From: Diprion similis
Taxonomy: Eukaryota > Arthropoda > Insecta > Hymenoptera > Diprionidae
NCBI RefSeq assembly: GCF_021155765.1
Contig: NC_060110.1
Coordinates: 7,067,501 to 7,131,500, forward strand
Direction: 5' to 3'
Length of the DNA: 64,000 nucleotides
Shown: positions 26,190 to 37,939 of the stretch, piece after piece
Layout of the letters: the number at the start of each line of letters is the position of its first letter
How positions within the stretch are numbered: the stretch's first letter is position 1
Translations under genes and position numbers: made by a program
Notes under the pieces: generated by a model
Database searches by the model: none
What the model was told of the DNA's origin: nothing
The model's input: the letters and a program-made list of their open reading frames with translations, nothing else

Positions 26190-27313
26190 CACTCTTGCTA
26201 CCATTATTATTGTTATGATTACTATTATTATTGCTACTACTACTTCTATTATTATTATTATACATTATTATAGTTATAAATAATTTAACTGTATATGAAT
26301 TTTCGCGCTGTATCTATTCATTTCATGATAATACAATCTTGTTTTTAAAATATAATCTTACGATTATGAGACGATATCATAAACTGCAGGAGTAGAAGGT
26401 ATAAATAGGCACAGTATATACTTATAACTCCTACATATGTATAGATATATACATATTTATGTATATATTAAGGAAGACTAGTTCAATTTGTAACAGGTAG
26501 CAATACATAATCTATATTCTATACTTTACTTTAAACATTAATTATTTCTAAACGCATACATGTATGTTAAATCAGATTAGCTCACAAAAATTGTAATTCT
26601 GGAAAATCTGGAAAACTCAGACCAATTTTAATGAAAATTAGGTTTGCGTGAATGTGAAGTTATTTCTTCCACAATACATCTGTGCAAAAGAAGAGAGATG
26701 GTAATTTAGAAATGTTTTGAAATTTAAACAGCTAAAAATTTTTTTAACACAATTCATAATTTATGTGACAAATTTCATGGTAAAATAGCCAGGAACAGAA
26801 GAAATTCAATTTCTGTTCTGCAAATCATGAAAGAGTAAAAATAGATTAAAAATTCCATTGTTTGGCCACTCTTTTATATACCTGTGTTACATATTCTTCA
26901 ATTATTACGAGTCCTATGTATCACATTGTTAAGATTCCTACAATAAGAAATGATAGATTCTATAACAACCATTATTTCATAGGTTTAATTAGGATAATAA
27001 GCAGCATACTAACTAGAACATTTTTATTAAATGGAAGACTTTGGACATTTATAATAGCACAGCTATAAATCGATCAAAGACAAATAGATCAAAAATCATT
27101 AGCTCTGTCTTATTGTTCCAAGAATAAAACCACTGAAAGTTTCCCTTCCGGATTGAAATTTTGTTTGTTCTTTTGTTTTCTTTCTTAAAAGCTCTAGCCT
27201 TAAAATCGATCGGTTTTGTAGATATTGCAAATTGAGTAAGTGAATGTGTCACGTTCTCACAGTGTCTGACTCATTGTGGAATGCTCACAAAATGCTTAAA
27301 ATAACTTTCACGC
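26190..27313. other. Convergent 3' region between AUP1 (+) and SSADH (-)
   Basis: Both 3' UTRs should lie here. Directly after the AUP1 stop there is a trinucleotide-rich tract of ATT/ACT repeats (about 26195-26272). A plus-strand AATAAA occurs at 27123-27128, and a minus-strand AATAAA (plus tttatt) at 27023-27028. If both are used, the two transcripts overlap antisense by about 100 nt or more. No coding potential was seen. Confidence 0.45.
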
Positions 27314-28828
27314 CTAATAGGTGACATTTCCTATGCAGACATATTTTACATCTACAAAATCATCGATCCCATGGTGTGAGCCCTCTCTTCCCAGTCCAGA
27401 TTCCTTTATGCCACCAAATGCAGCCTCGGTGCACGAAATAAGCCCTTCGTTTACCCCAACCATGCCTACTTCCAGTTTCCTCGCAACTCTGAAAATCTGT
27501 GATATATCCTTGGAGTAAAAATATCCTGCGAGACCGACAGGTGTATTATTTGCCTCTCTAAGAACATCCTCCTCGCTTGAAAATTTGTTTATAACAGCGA
27601 CGGGGCCAAAAATTTCTTTGTTGTAAATTTCCATTTTTTCAGTGACATGCGTAAGAACAGTTGGGCTATAAAAAAGGGGGCCCAATTCAGGTAAAGGCTT
27701 GCCTCCACAGTGGAGTTTTGCCCCTTTTGTAAGGGCATCATTGACCAGGTCAGAGACCATCTTGAGTTGCGACTCTTTGATCAGTGGGCCGTTGGTAATC
27801 CCTTCTCGCAATCCATCGCCCATCCTGATGTCAGAGTTGGCTTTGGAAATAAATTTATCGACAAACTCATCGTGCACATTCTCATGAACAAAGAATCTGT
27901 TAGCAGAAACGCAAGTCTGTCCTGTGTTACGGAATTTGCTGGCCATTGCACCAGCAACAGCGAGGTCAATATCAGCTGATTCAAAGACAACGAATGGAGC
28001 GTTTCCCCCAAGCTCAAAACTCAGCCGTTTCATTGTTGATGCACACTGCCTGTAGAGGATTTTCCCGACAACCGTTGACCCTGTGAAAGACATCACCCTG
28101 ACCCTCGCATCCTCACACAAGAGCTTCCCAACAGCTGCAGAGTTCTTGGGACTGGTGGTAACAACGTTGAAGACGCCAGCTGGAAACCCAGCCTGCTCCG
28201 CCAGGTTGGCGAGCGCTAGAGCAGTCAGTGGAGTCTCTTCAGACGGCTTGATGACACAAGTACAACCAGCAGCCAATGCCGCCCCAGCCTTCCGGGTGAT
28301 CATAGCATGTGGAAAGTTCCACGGAGTGATGAGCGCAGCGACACCGACAGGCTGCTTGAGCAACAGGATCTCCCTACCGCGCACCGGTGACTGGATCACC
28401 TCACCGTTGATGCGACGCGCTTCCTCGGCGAACCACTCGACGAATGAATTACCGTATTTTACCTCGCCCCGCGACTCCGCGAGGGACTTGCCGCTTTCCT
28501 TCGTCATTATCTGTGCCAGGTCCTCCGCGTGCTTCACCATCAAGTTGTACCACCCCCGCAGCAAGTCGCTCCGTTCCTTCGCCGTCGTCCTGCTGAACTC
28601 CCCCTCGGAGAAGGCCCGCTGCGCGCTATCCACAGCCAACTTTACGTCCGACTCGCTCATATCCGGGACCCGGCCGACCGCTGAACCGTCATACGGATTT
28701 AACACCTCGAACGTCTCGCCGTTGCCGGCATTTCGCCATTCGCCACCGACGTAGGCCTGGTTTCGCAGCATGCTCAATGCTCGCCTGCAACAATCTTGCC
28801 ACTGACTGTATCGCATTAGGGAAAACAT
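27314..28828 (-). CDS. ALDH5A1: Succinate-semialdehyde dehydrogenase, mitochondrial (ALDH5A1)
   Basis: A single-exon frame encodes 504 residues of the aldehyde dehydrogenase superfamily. The enzyme oxidises succinic semialdehyde to succinate using NAD+, the last step of GABA breakdown, in the mitochondrial matrix. Key elements are present: TPWNFP (168-173) with the oxyanion-hole Asn171, the cofactor loop FTGSTVVG (248-255), the general-base Glu272 in FELGG, catalytic Cys306 in NTGQTC, and the C-terminal FGGIKESGLGREG. The first 25 residues are arginine-containing without acidic residues before Glu30, which suits a mitochondrial presequence. An in-frame TGA lies two codons before the ATG. Human SSADH has a second cysteine two residues after the catalytic one (redox switch); here that residue is serine. 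The gene is divergent from PPIE, with 426 bp between the starts. Confidence 0.92.
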   Translation of the reverse strand: MFSLMRYSQWQDCCRRALSMLRNQAYVGGEWRNAGNGETFEVLNPYDGSAVGRVPDMSESDVKLAVDSAQRAFSEGEFSRTTAKERSDLLRGWYNLMVKHAEDLAQIMTKESGKSLAESRGEVKYGNSFVEWFAEEARRINGEVIQSPVRGREILLLKQPVGVAALITPWNFPHAMITRKAGAALAAGCTCVIKPSEETPLTALALANLAEQAGFPAGVFNVVTTSPKNSAAVGKLLCEDARVRVMSFTGSTVVGKILYRQCASTMKRLSFELGGNAPFVVFESADIDLAVAGAMASKFRNTGQTCVSANRFFVHENVHDEFVDKFISKANSDIRMGDGLREGITNGPLIKESQLKMVSDLVNDALTKGAKLHCGGKPLPELGPLFYSPTVLTHVTEKMEIYNKEIFGPVAVINKFSSEEDVLREANNTPVGLAGYFYSKDISQIFRVARKLEVGMVGVNEGLISCTEAAFGGIKESGLGREGSHHGIDDFVDVKYVCIGNVTY

Positions 28829-29254
28829 GTTTCACAGCTGCCCGATTATCGAATTATTATGATGAGATGTTTCGTCAAGTTACGTAATCCGTCTAAACCG
28901 CTAGGAACCCCAAACAATAGACCGGGGTGTTTGAATCTCAAATTTGGAAGCCTGGCGCTTCTAACTACGTAAACGACAGCAGTATTGCTCGTACTAATAA
29001 GCCGCCAGCACGACTCTACCAAGTCTACTCTCGGAATTCGACAACAGTTCAGATTGATATGGTCTTTTTATTGGAATCGAATTTAATGTAATCGCGGTGC
29101 ATGGCGACAGCTTGCAATTGCGCCACGACCAGTGCGACTTGTTGACAACACTCGGTGCGTCTTACCGGCGTCAGACAATGTTTACGAACGGGTTTTATTA
29201 ACACGTTGTTGTTTGACTTTTATCTGCAGACAGTGGACTGATTTCGACTGCACA
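28829..29254. promoter_or_regulatory. Compact bidirectional promoter region, SSADH (-) / PPIE (+)
   Basis: Only 426 bp separate the two start codons, so core promoters and 5' UTRs of both genes must fit here. The stretch contains several CpGs, for example around 29085-29150, against an AT-rich background. No TATA box or named motif can be assigned with confidence. Confidence 0.5.
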
Positions 29255-30659
29255 ATGAGTAGCAACGCCAAGAGGACTATCTATGTCGGTATGATTCGCC
29301 CTGAATTTTTTTAATCACTGTGTTGAATGAACCTAACCTCAAATATTCTCGTTCGATTGCTGTATTTTCTTGAAAGTACTAGTCATCTCGTGTATTTCTG
29401 TCTGTGCGTTATCTAAGTTCGTTTTTTTCTTCGGTTTATCATCCACTTGCTGTATAAATAGCTCTTAAATGAAATAAAGATATAAATTTATAATAGGTTA
29501 GATTATTTCTGTAAGTTATTTTTTCTTAATGTTCCTGCAAACAATGTCATTTCACATAGGTGGATTAGCTGAAGAAGTAGACGAAAAGGTGCTTCATGCA
29601 GCGTTTATACCATTCGGAGAAATCGTCGATGTTCAAATACCACTGGATTATGAATCTGAGAAGCACAGAGGATTTGCATTCATAGAGTTTGAAATAGCTG
29701 AGGATGCTGCCTCAGCAATTGACAATATGGTATAAAAAGACTAGATATCGATATAATCAGGGGCAGAAGGAGGCAAATTAATAAAATATAATTCTGATGG
29801 AATAGCCAGACGACCCAACAAACTACATTTTCAGACTTAATATTTTTGTGTTTTTTTTTCACTAGAACGACTCTGAGCTTTTTGGTAGAACCATAAGAGT
29901 GAATATAGCAAAACCGCAAAAGATAAAAGAGGGTTCATCTAAGCCAGTTTGGGCAGATGATACTTGGCTCCAAGAACATGCTGGAGAGACACTAGAAACT
30001 GATGACTCTACAGCAAAAGTTGACGGCGGACCTCCAGCAAAGAAGGGAAAGCAAAACCCTCAGGTCTACTTTGATATCAGTATAGGAAAACAGGAGCTGG
30101 GCAGAATCATCATGATGCTTAGAGCTGATATTGTTCCCAAAACTGCAGAAAATTTTCGTTGCCTTTGCACACATGAAAAAGGATACGGATATCAGGGCAG
30201 CACTTTCCACAGAATCATTCCAGACTTTGTATCCTTGACTTTGAGTGTCGGTTGAAACACCTCACATTTTTTTTTAAACCAGGTACCAATCAGAAGAGAA
30301 AACCAAAAGTTTTTTCCTGAACTAATATTTTTACAAAATAGATGTGCCAAGGCGGAGATTTCACTAACCATAATGGAACTGGAGGGAAGTCTATATATGG
30401 AAATAAATTTGATGACGAGAATTTCGAGCTCAAACACACAGGTCCTGGTACCTTGTCAATGGCAAATTCAGGTCCTAATACAAACGGTTCTCAATTTTTT
30501 ATGTGTACAGCACGTACGGACTGGCTTGATGGAAAGCATGTGGTATTCGGTCATGTTCTTAGTGGATTGGATGTATTAAAAAAAATGGAAAAATGTGGAA
30601 CTAAGGGAGGTACCCCCACTCAAAAAGTGGTCATCACAGCTTGTGGCGAGCTGACGTAA
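29255..30659 (+). CDS. PPIE: Cyclophilin E (RRM plus peptidyl-prolyl isomerase)
   Basis: Four coding exons: 29255-29288, 29560-29729, 29866-30228 and 30342-30659, all with GT-AG borders and matching phases, giving 294 residues (human PPIE 301). PPIE (fly cyp33) is a nuclear cyclophilin that binds RNA, associates with spliceosomes and acts on the MLL/Trithorax PHD finger. An N-terminal RRM has RNP2 IYVGGL (9-14) and RNP1 RGFAFIEF (48-55). A linker with the conserved [10 protein letters not shown] leads to the cyclophilin domain (about 134-293). Active-site residues are intact: Arg184 in FHRIIP, Gln240-Phe241-Phe242, Trp250 (cyclosporin-contact position) and His255. A polyadenylation signal follows at 30698. 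The 3' end runs into DHRS4 on the other strand. Confidence 0.95.
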
Positions 30660-30681
30660 TTAACTGATGAAAAAACGTTCT

Positions 30682-30687
30682 TTTATT
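30682..30687 (-). terminator. Candidate polyadenylation signal of DHRS4
   Basis: Plus-strand tttatt reads AATAAA on the minus strand, about 135 nt after the DHRS4 stop. It lies within the PPIE 3' UTR. It is supported by the hexamer and position only. Confidence 0.5.
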
Positions 30688-30697
30688 TTAGCTTTCT

Positions 30698-30703
30698 AAT
30701 AAA
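30698..30703 (+). terminator. Candidate polyadenylation signal of PPIE
   Basis: AATAAA sits 38 nt after the PPIE stop codon. Cleavage 10-30 nt downstream would place the PPIE 3' end inside the DHRS4 3' UTR on the opposite strand. Confidence 0.6.
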
Positions 30704-30821
30704 CTCGATAATACATTGTACAAATTCTAAGAGTACCCCAATGTTTTAACCGATAAAATAGCAATGATAATGAGCGCCCTCATCAATACATAATATATAG
30801 TGCATATAAATAGTAGATTTC

Positions 30822-32594
30822 TCAGAGTCTTGATAACATGCCACCAGCTCCAACAATAGTTTCACCAGTAATGTAAGAAGCATCTTCACTCGCTAGGAAA
30901 GCTGCAATTCCTGCTATTTCGTCTGTAGTTCCCAATCTTTGTAGAGGGATTTTTGACATGGCCAGGTCACGTGCTGCCTCAGATTCATAGAGCTATAAAT
31001 TGTGGTCATAAATTTTTACATTATTAATGTGATATACAAATTTTCACTGGGTAATTAATCCACGTTTAGAAAATGATTAATCAGTAATTACATTGCATAT
31101 TTGTATTGTTGATACATACCGGTGTTGAAAATTTTGTTTTTATTATCCCAGGAGCAATACAGTTGACCCGTATTGATTCCGGTGCAAGATCATCAGCTAC
31201 TGTTTTACATAGTGCAAGTAAACTTGTCTTGGTAATTGAGTAGACTCCCAGCAGCTGAATAATAAAGATGAAACACAAACAATTATTACCAATTTAAAAA
31301 TCTTATTTAACTAAATGTGAATTTAGTTTGAAAAAATTGGTGCATACAAAAGATGAGTCAGTCATTTATTAATGTCCCATTTTTCTTTGTGTCGATTTGC
31401 TTAAAAAATTCTCATCAATGTAGCGATAAAATTTTAAAAAGTTTCTCGAGTAATGCAAATGTTACATTGAAGGGCTGGTATGCTGCAACGGAAGAAACTA
31501 TAATGATAGATGAAGATTTCCGTTCTCTAAGAAGTGGCAGCGCTTCTTTCATTAGCATAAACGTGGATTTGACATTAACATCAAATATCTTGTCCCACAC
31601 AGCCTCTTGGCATTCCAAAACTGGACCCACTGCCGGATTCGCGGCTGCGTTAGACACCAGAATATCCAAACCTCCGAACTGGGCTTTAGTCTGAAAATGT
31701 ATGCTCATTGTAGTCTAAAGTTCATACTTTAATGTATAATTATTAATTTTTTAGTCTTCCAATTTGAATTAGATTTTTGGTAAGTATATTTTCATATTTT
31801 CAGTTCTCCACCTCTTCAAAGAGACGTGCTCTATCCTCCGCTTTACCGACATGACAAACTAGTCCGGAAACTTTTAATCCCTCCTTTGTGAGTATCTCAA
31901 CTGCCTGATTAACGTTCTTCTCTTTTCTACTGCTTATCATTACGTTGGCCCCTTCTTGCGCTAAACGTCTCGCAATCGCAAATCCGATCCTGAAACAATG
32001 ATATGCGATAGTCATTATTCTTTACATTCACTAGGCGGTATTAAGCACTTAAGAGGTTTGATGTATTTCAATTTTGAAAATATAAAATCTACACGTGTTA
32101 ACGATAATTCATTCGTAATTTTAGTGTTCAGTGTTTGTATATAAAATGATACACTGTCTAGTCTTGTAGCCTGTTTATTGCGCACATTTTCAACATTACA
32201 TTCAACAATCACCAACAATATACTCATGCAATTTCAATTGGTCACCTCGAGCGCTGTGTTGAAATGTCCCTAGTTTACCAGCATTCCTATTGGTTAAAAA
32301 ACCCCGGGAATTATGGCAGGCAGTGCAACCGTATTTCAAAAATGCTGTTATCATGAATGGTTGAAAATTCAATCTTTGTCACTGATGTGTTCAGTCAAAT
32401 ATTTTCAAAAGTAAACGAATTAAGATAAATCTATAAATGCCGTTCAATTTGAGTAGAAATTTCACTTGTACGCACCCGTCTGTTGACGCAGTGACAATAG
32501 CGACTTTGCCTTGTAACCGACTGCATCGTGGCGTTGTCGTCGTCGCAGTTGACGCAAATGTCCGTAGACCCTGGCCCAACGATAGACGAAGCAT
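30822..32594 (-). CDS. DHRS4: Dehydrogenase/reductase SDR family member 4 (DHRS4)
   Basis: Five coding exons in transcript order: 32594-32476, 31989-31812, 31690-31466, 31254-31120 and 30992-30822, giving 275 residues (human 278). DHRS4 is an NADPH-dependent short-chain dehydrogenase that reduces retinal and other carbonyls. The family-specific cofactor motif [16 protein letters not shown] is present. So are the SNAA motif and the catalytic set Ser166, Tyr179 and Lys183 (YSITK). CHVGKAEDR and [17 protein letters not shown] also match DHRS4 closely. The C-terminus is SRL, a peroxisomal targeting signal. The N-terminus (about 26 residues, no acidic residues, several arginines) looks like a mitochondrial presequence. 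The donor after residue 99 is the weak GTGGAG, chosen because it restores the family length. An upstream GTG in frame at 32609 is not needed as a start. Confidence 0.9.
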
Positions 32595-34104
32595 TTTTGA
32601 TCCAGCCACTAACGGTTGATACTACTGCCTACCGTAATTATACTTTTATAGAAATATTACGCACATAACTTGGATCGTAATAACTTAAACACTTATTAGA
32701 TTAACAATACTTAGTAAACAGTCGAAAACCGGCACTGACTTGTATTCCTGTGGCATCGACTACAGCGCCATGTTGTTTATATACATACCTGCTATCTCAC
32801 GGTTCAAAGATCGAGAGAACTATAATTATGTTTTACCGAGTTAGATAAGATTCTGAAGGCCGATTTTTATCCTCGGTCCGTTCGAATTACAACACCTTTG
32901 GTTAAATTGCTTGAGTCTAAATCAGAATACTAGATAAATTGCCATTTATTTGGGGGGATTAATTTTATCTGCTAGACAAAAAATCGGGCCCGAAGATGAT
33001 GTTTGCGATCAATGGTTATCGACTTATCGTTAAATCATACGTCATGATTGAAATACATATATTGGTCGCAAAAACACTTGCGCACATGTATGAATATATT
33101 ATAGTATGCACTTACATAGTATATAACTAGATATCTATTTTGTTCTGTTATCGTTACCCGTGAACATTTATCTCTAAGATATTCTTTATACAAATTATGC
33201 ACATTCAACGATTTAATCAAACACAAGTTGCTGAGGTGTAGCCAATCAAGAAGCTCTGCACCCAATTTAACAATTAAAACTAAGTCATTTTTGCAGGATC
33301 GAATTATTCAATTTGAAAAATTTAATTTTTTTTTGGTGCCGAAACTTCGATTAATGTCTTCTGATTCAATTGACACGAATATCAAACTTAATTTACGTCC
33401 ACAGCATTATATATAAAATATCTGAATTACGAATGGTAGAAAAATGCCTCTTTTGCTGCGTTTAATGGTTACCTGGAAACTTGGATCACAGTAATTTACG
33501 GTTCTTCATTATATATACGAGTATAATCACTGTATCAAATACATAATTATTGTAGTACCGGCCATTTCTGAAAAGCTGCTACCTAGGTCAACTATGCTTC
33601 GCAACCTGCGGTATACCGTAATTGCTGTTTCAAAATCTAATTATGAAATGTAGGTGATCCATCTCACGATAAGATAGTGACTGCGTGCTTAAAGCATGAA
33701 AAAAAGCAAAGAGAAACGACGAGAATAGGAAACGATAATTTCGATGAATCGAATTCAAAGACCGGCTTTATACGAGTATGAATATATATTACTTAGTTGA
33801 ATGAATGGCCAATGGACTTATATTACGCTGTAGATTTTGAGCTCCGTCTAATTAATAGTCCAACGGCTGGTGCCGAATAAGGAAACAGAGCTACAAGACG
33901 CACGTGACGGTGGCTAGATTTACGGTGGGCCAAGTTAACGCAAAAATATACACATAACTATAACGGACTGTGTCTGTGCTGTACGTCCCTGTCTGTCTTG
34001 TTACGTAACGCCGGATCGCTAACTTGTATATTCAACCGGTAAGACCGCTACGAGCAGCGAGAAACAGCATCTGAACTCAGCTGATCTTTGACGGCGGTCT
34101 GCAG
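32595..34104. promoter_or_regulatory. Upstream region between DHRS4 (-) and GDAP1 (+)
   Basis: About 1.5 kb separates the two divergent starts. Short frames here (for example 33035-33265) look random. The promoters and 5' UTRs of both genes should lie in this interval. The DHRS4-proximal part is more CpG-rich (cgtcgtcgcag near 32538). No specific site is assigned. Confidence 0.4.
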
Positions 34105-35809
34105 ATGGTGGCAACGACTGATGATTCCTCCGGGACGACCGCCTCATCCCCGGAGGCGAAAGTTCAACTGACTCTCTACTATCATCGATACTCGTTCTAC
34201 TCCCAAAAGGTATTTTGAAGAGACATATTCTTACGCCTATATAAGATATTCGGTTTATATAAGTATTCAAATATATCCTAAAGTCGCACTATCCCGAAAC
34301 TGCCATGAACATGGCAGGTTCTATTCATATAATGTAGGTATTTACACAGCTCTACGTGGGCGTGGCTTTCACGTGGTTTTTCTTTATAATAAATCGTGTC
34401 AAGCTTTAATGTCTATCTTGAAAAATGTGTATAATTAGTTTCAATAATTTTTTATGGGAAGAATCTACTTTTCGAAATTTTGTACGATTCTAAATCCACG
34501 TTGAATTCATCTGTGATTAGCAAAAAAATGCAAATTTAAGCTGATTAAAAATTTGTGATGAATTTTATCGGATTATACAGTTTAAGTTCACGTTCATTTA
34601 TCTTTTATCGAGGCTACTGCCAGTCAATTTTCCTTTATACGTCAAATTAAATCTGATTGCAACTATTGTTAATCGGTTGACAAAAATTCAATCAATAACA
34701 AACCATTGAAACAAATTCAATTAATTATTAATCCTCGTGGATTTTGATATCGATCCTCATCAGTTTCTGGAATTCCAATAATTGTAAACACAATACAATT
34801 ACTTATGAGCCTAATTTAACATTATGTATAAAATAATTTCCGTTCATTCTTTATTGAGGGATCTTCAAACGGCAACCATTGCAATTTACCCGATCGAAGC
34901 TAATTTATCTTCCATCGATTTCGATTAGTTTCTTTTTACTGTTAATCAGGAACGTAACGTGTTTAGGTTCTCCTGGCGTTGTACGAGAAAAAATTGGACT
35001 TCAAACTTCGCGAGGTTGACATAACTCGGGGGGAGCAATACGGAGCCTGGTTTCTGGGGTTGAATCCACGCGGGGAAGTCCCGGTACTCCAAGACGGTGA
35101 TAAAATAATACCAGAGTCGGTTCGTATAATCGATTACCTCGAGGATCATTTCACCGGTGACAATGTGCCATCCCTTGTTCCGTTGGAAGCCTCGAGCAAA
35201 CAAAAGATTCTCGAGTTGCGTAAGGTGCTCGATCAGCTTCCCGGAAATGTGTTGACCGTTGGCTCGTTTCATCATAAAAAATACGTCGACAAACCGAAGC
35301 TGCCGTTCATTGGACCCGTACGGTGGCTGTTGTCGCGTGCCGAAGAAACCAGCGCTGAAACTCTGCGCATAAATGCCGAAAAAATTCCAGCAGCGCGCGA
35401 AGTTCTCCTGAGAAAAGCCGCCGCCCAGGAAAAAACCCACGAAATCGTTCAGGACAATGATAAATTCAACGACGCCTTGGCCCAGGTTGAAACGGCGCTC
35501 GAAAAAGTAGAGGAAGCCTTGAAACCAGGCCCGTGGCTTGGCGGCGAACAGTTTACCGTTGCTGATGTCTCCCTGGCTGTTTTGTTAGAGAGGATGTCGG
35601 GTCTGGGTTTGGACGGGAGACTTTGGGGCACTAGGACAGAGATCAAAAATTATTACGACAGACTGCAGCAAAGGGAAAGCTTCAAGGCAGCCGTTCCAAG
35701 AGGCTGGTTACCCCTGCTCTCTCTGGCTCAATGGCAAACACCAGCCACTGTAACGGCCGTCTGTTCAGCCGTCATTGCCGGATTTTTTTTGTTCAAGAAG
35801 AGGCACTGA
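34105..35809 (+). CDS. GDAP1: Ganglioside-induced differentiation-associated protein 1 (GDAP1-like GST)
   Basis: Two coding exons, 34105-34209 and 34967-35809, joined in phase 0 by a 757-bp intron, give 315 residues (human GDAP1 358). GDAP1 is a tail-anchored mitochondrial outer-membrane protein of the GST superfamily that influences mitochondrial fission. The N-terminal thioredoxin-like GST domain shows LTLYYHRYSFYSQKV, then NPRGEVPVL and IIDYLEDHF. A family-specific insertion with a charged helix follows at about 140-190. The GST C-terminal domain contains PWLGGEQFTVADVSLAVLLERM. The last 20 residues form a short hydrophobic segment ending in a basic KKRH tail, as expected for the C-terminal membrane anchor. 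The start ATG at 34105 is the first in the exon frame. It is convergent with FITM2. Confidence 0.9.
34210..34966 (+). other. GDAP1 intron 1
   Basis: A 757-bp AT-rich intron starting GTATTT and ending TTTAG. No nested gene or clear repeat was recognised. Confidence 0.75.
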
Positions 35810-37939
35810 CGCTCTTATCTCGTTCCGCCAATCAATTAAAGATATGCATAAAATCCGATATTTGCGAATTAGGAAATAGAGTGACGTTTTAGACGTTTAT
35901 GTATGTGTGTATATATATAGATATGATATTATAAATATACTGTGCACAAAGTTCTGTGATATTCGTTGAAAACGTTTTGTCAAAGTATCCTCAGAACTCG
36001 AACAATACATTTTCCAATCTTTGCAATCCTTAGGAAACCCTATGTCCAACAATAATAATGGTAATCATAATGAAAGCAATTCGCAGATTTTAAACAGCTA
36101 TAATCTGATACCCCTAATACGTTAACGGAAGAATTTCAGGACTGTTGCTCCTGGGCAAATTTTTGTAACCAATGTTCTACCGATAAGTGAAACTAAGGCC
36201 ATAAGAAGCCGTGTTAGCGATCAGGTAGCCTCTTTACCGGTAGCAGCAGTTTAACACGAAATCACATAAGACACAAAGTTAATAGGGTTATCGTCTTTAG
36301 TCACCGATTTATGCATCATCATTATTGTCGATAAAGGTGTATCGATAATGATAATATAAAGTCCGAGTCATGTCGTATTTTCTATTAATTATTCATGATA
36401 GATGAATTGCAAAATGAAATCACCTACTACATATTCTAAATGGAAATAATTCAGATTGTATAGAAAACCTATAGACATCAGTGATAAAATAAATTTATTA
36501 TTCAAGAAAGATAGTATAGATTTATTATAGACTATCCTTAGTTACCAAACAACTAAAATAGTTTCGCATTGCCCAGTACACATTGGTTAATTAATGAAAA
36601 TCTGTCTCATAATCAGGTTCAGGAAGATCACGGGGTCGTGAATTTGTGACAATAAACAAAATTAAGAAACGTATAGAAACTAATTTTTTTTACAGGATGA
36701 AACGGACTTCTAGATGAAAGATTTATGTTCTTGTAAATTTTAACGCCCCATTTATACTTCCTAAAATACACTTGTGAATGAACTAGTTACACAGAAATTG
36801 GCCTAACATCCAATGATTATGTGATACCAAGTTTTCTGAAAGGTAATAGTATTTGTAACCAACACCCGTAATTACTTGCAAACCTGTGCGTGATAAGCTC
36901 GTCATCGTACTTGCTTAATCAGTACTGCAGAAAGTTCAAGATTGACATGTAAGTCAATATTTGAATGATAAATACTACCATTGAAAACCACCTGACATGA
37001 ATACAACAAACAAAACAACACCAATAAAAACACGTTGGTAAATTAAACTATGTGTATATGTTAATAAATAATATACTGCATTATAAGTAGCAATTGCTCT
37101 AATACAAAATTAAGGTAACAATCCAGGTAGAAGGTAGCAGATCGCCTGATACATTTGTTCACACCGGAAAAATATATTTACATGTTATCCAGTGAGATCC
37201 GCATGTAAAATTCCCTAACTTTACAAAACATTACTCCAAAAAATGCACACGATTTAGATACGTAACGTTATGTAATGTAGCGTCAAGTGAAATTGTTATT
37301 TTACAGCTTTAGAATTGGCGGAAATTCAGTAAATATTAACTATAAAGGCTGAAATAAAGTAAATTGTACTCATTTTACAACTGAGAAAAAATGTGAGTAG
37401 GATAAGATTGAATTGCTTGATGATATCATAATGGATCATCTTTTTTTGATCTGTGATGAAGTGAATGAATTTTTCTAATAAATTATGTATAATGCTTTAC
37501 GTAAGCGAATTCATTAAAATTGCAACCATAGTACTCAAAATCATTGCACACAAATTATTTAAAAAATGAGCATTCATAGAGTAATTTTAAATGCTTCTAC
37601 TTATTTTATGAAACATTTTATGTCAAGTTTGATTGTCTCGTAATTGTGAGAATACAAAATGATGGAATTGACGGAGCACTTTCACACCAGCTCTGACTGC
37701 TATATATAACAAGGCTTTTGGTCATTCCTACCTCATGCAACAAATAAATCCAAATGTAAGAATTACAAATTTTCAGTATACCCTGAACTATGGATATCAA
37801 ATTGTGTGTCATGGATTTAGCGAAATACTTCGCTCGTTATTTGGAAAGCAATACATTCCAAATTCTGTTGCAATTCCATGTTTTTTCGATGCTATGTTAA
37901 CATTATGATTTATTAGCCAAATAATTTCCGACCATAAAT
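35810..37939. other. Convergent 3' region between GDAP1 (+) and FITM2 (-)
   Basis: AT-rich with no coding potential. An ATTAAA about 25 nt after the GDAP1 stop (near 35836) is a possible early poly(A) signal. An imperfect hairpin based on atcattat/ataatgat lies near 36318-36352. The FITM2 poly(A) candidate is listed separately. The rest, about 1.9 kb, shows nothing recognisable. Confidence 0.45.
37909..37914 (-). terminator. Candidate polyadenylation signal of FITM2
   Basis: Plus-strand tttatt reads AATAAA on the minus strand, only about 26 nt after the FITM2 stop, implying a very short 3' UTR. Position and hexamer only. Confidence 0.45.

Noticed and set aside
28083-28754. 223-codon plus-strand frame
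   Set aside because: It is antisense to the strongly supported SSADH coding sequence and is a shadow of its codon use.
31778-31803. Plus-strand intron-like gtaagt ... ttttcag
   Set aside because: Far too short for an intron, and it lies antisense within DHRS4. Coincidence.
31800-31811. DHRS4 exon 2 extended by Val-Glu-Asn
   Set aside because: The extension makes the protein three residues longer than the family in a conserved region, runs into TGA, and offers no GT donor.
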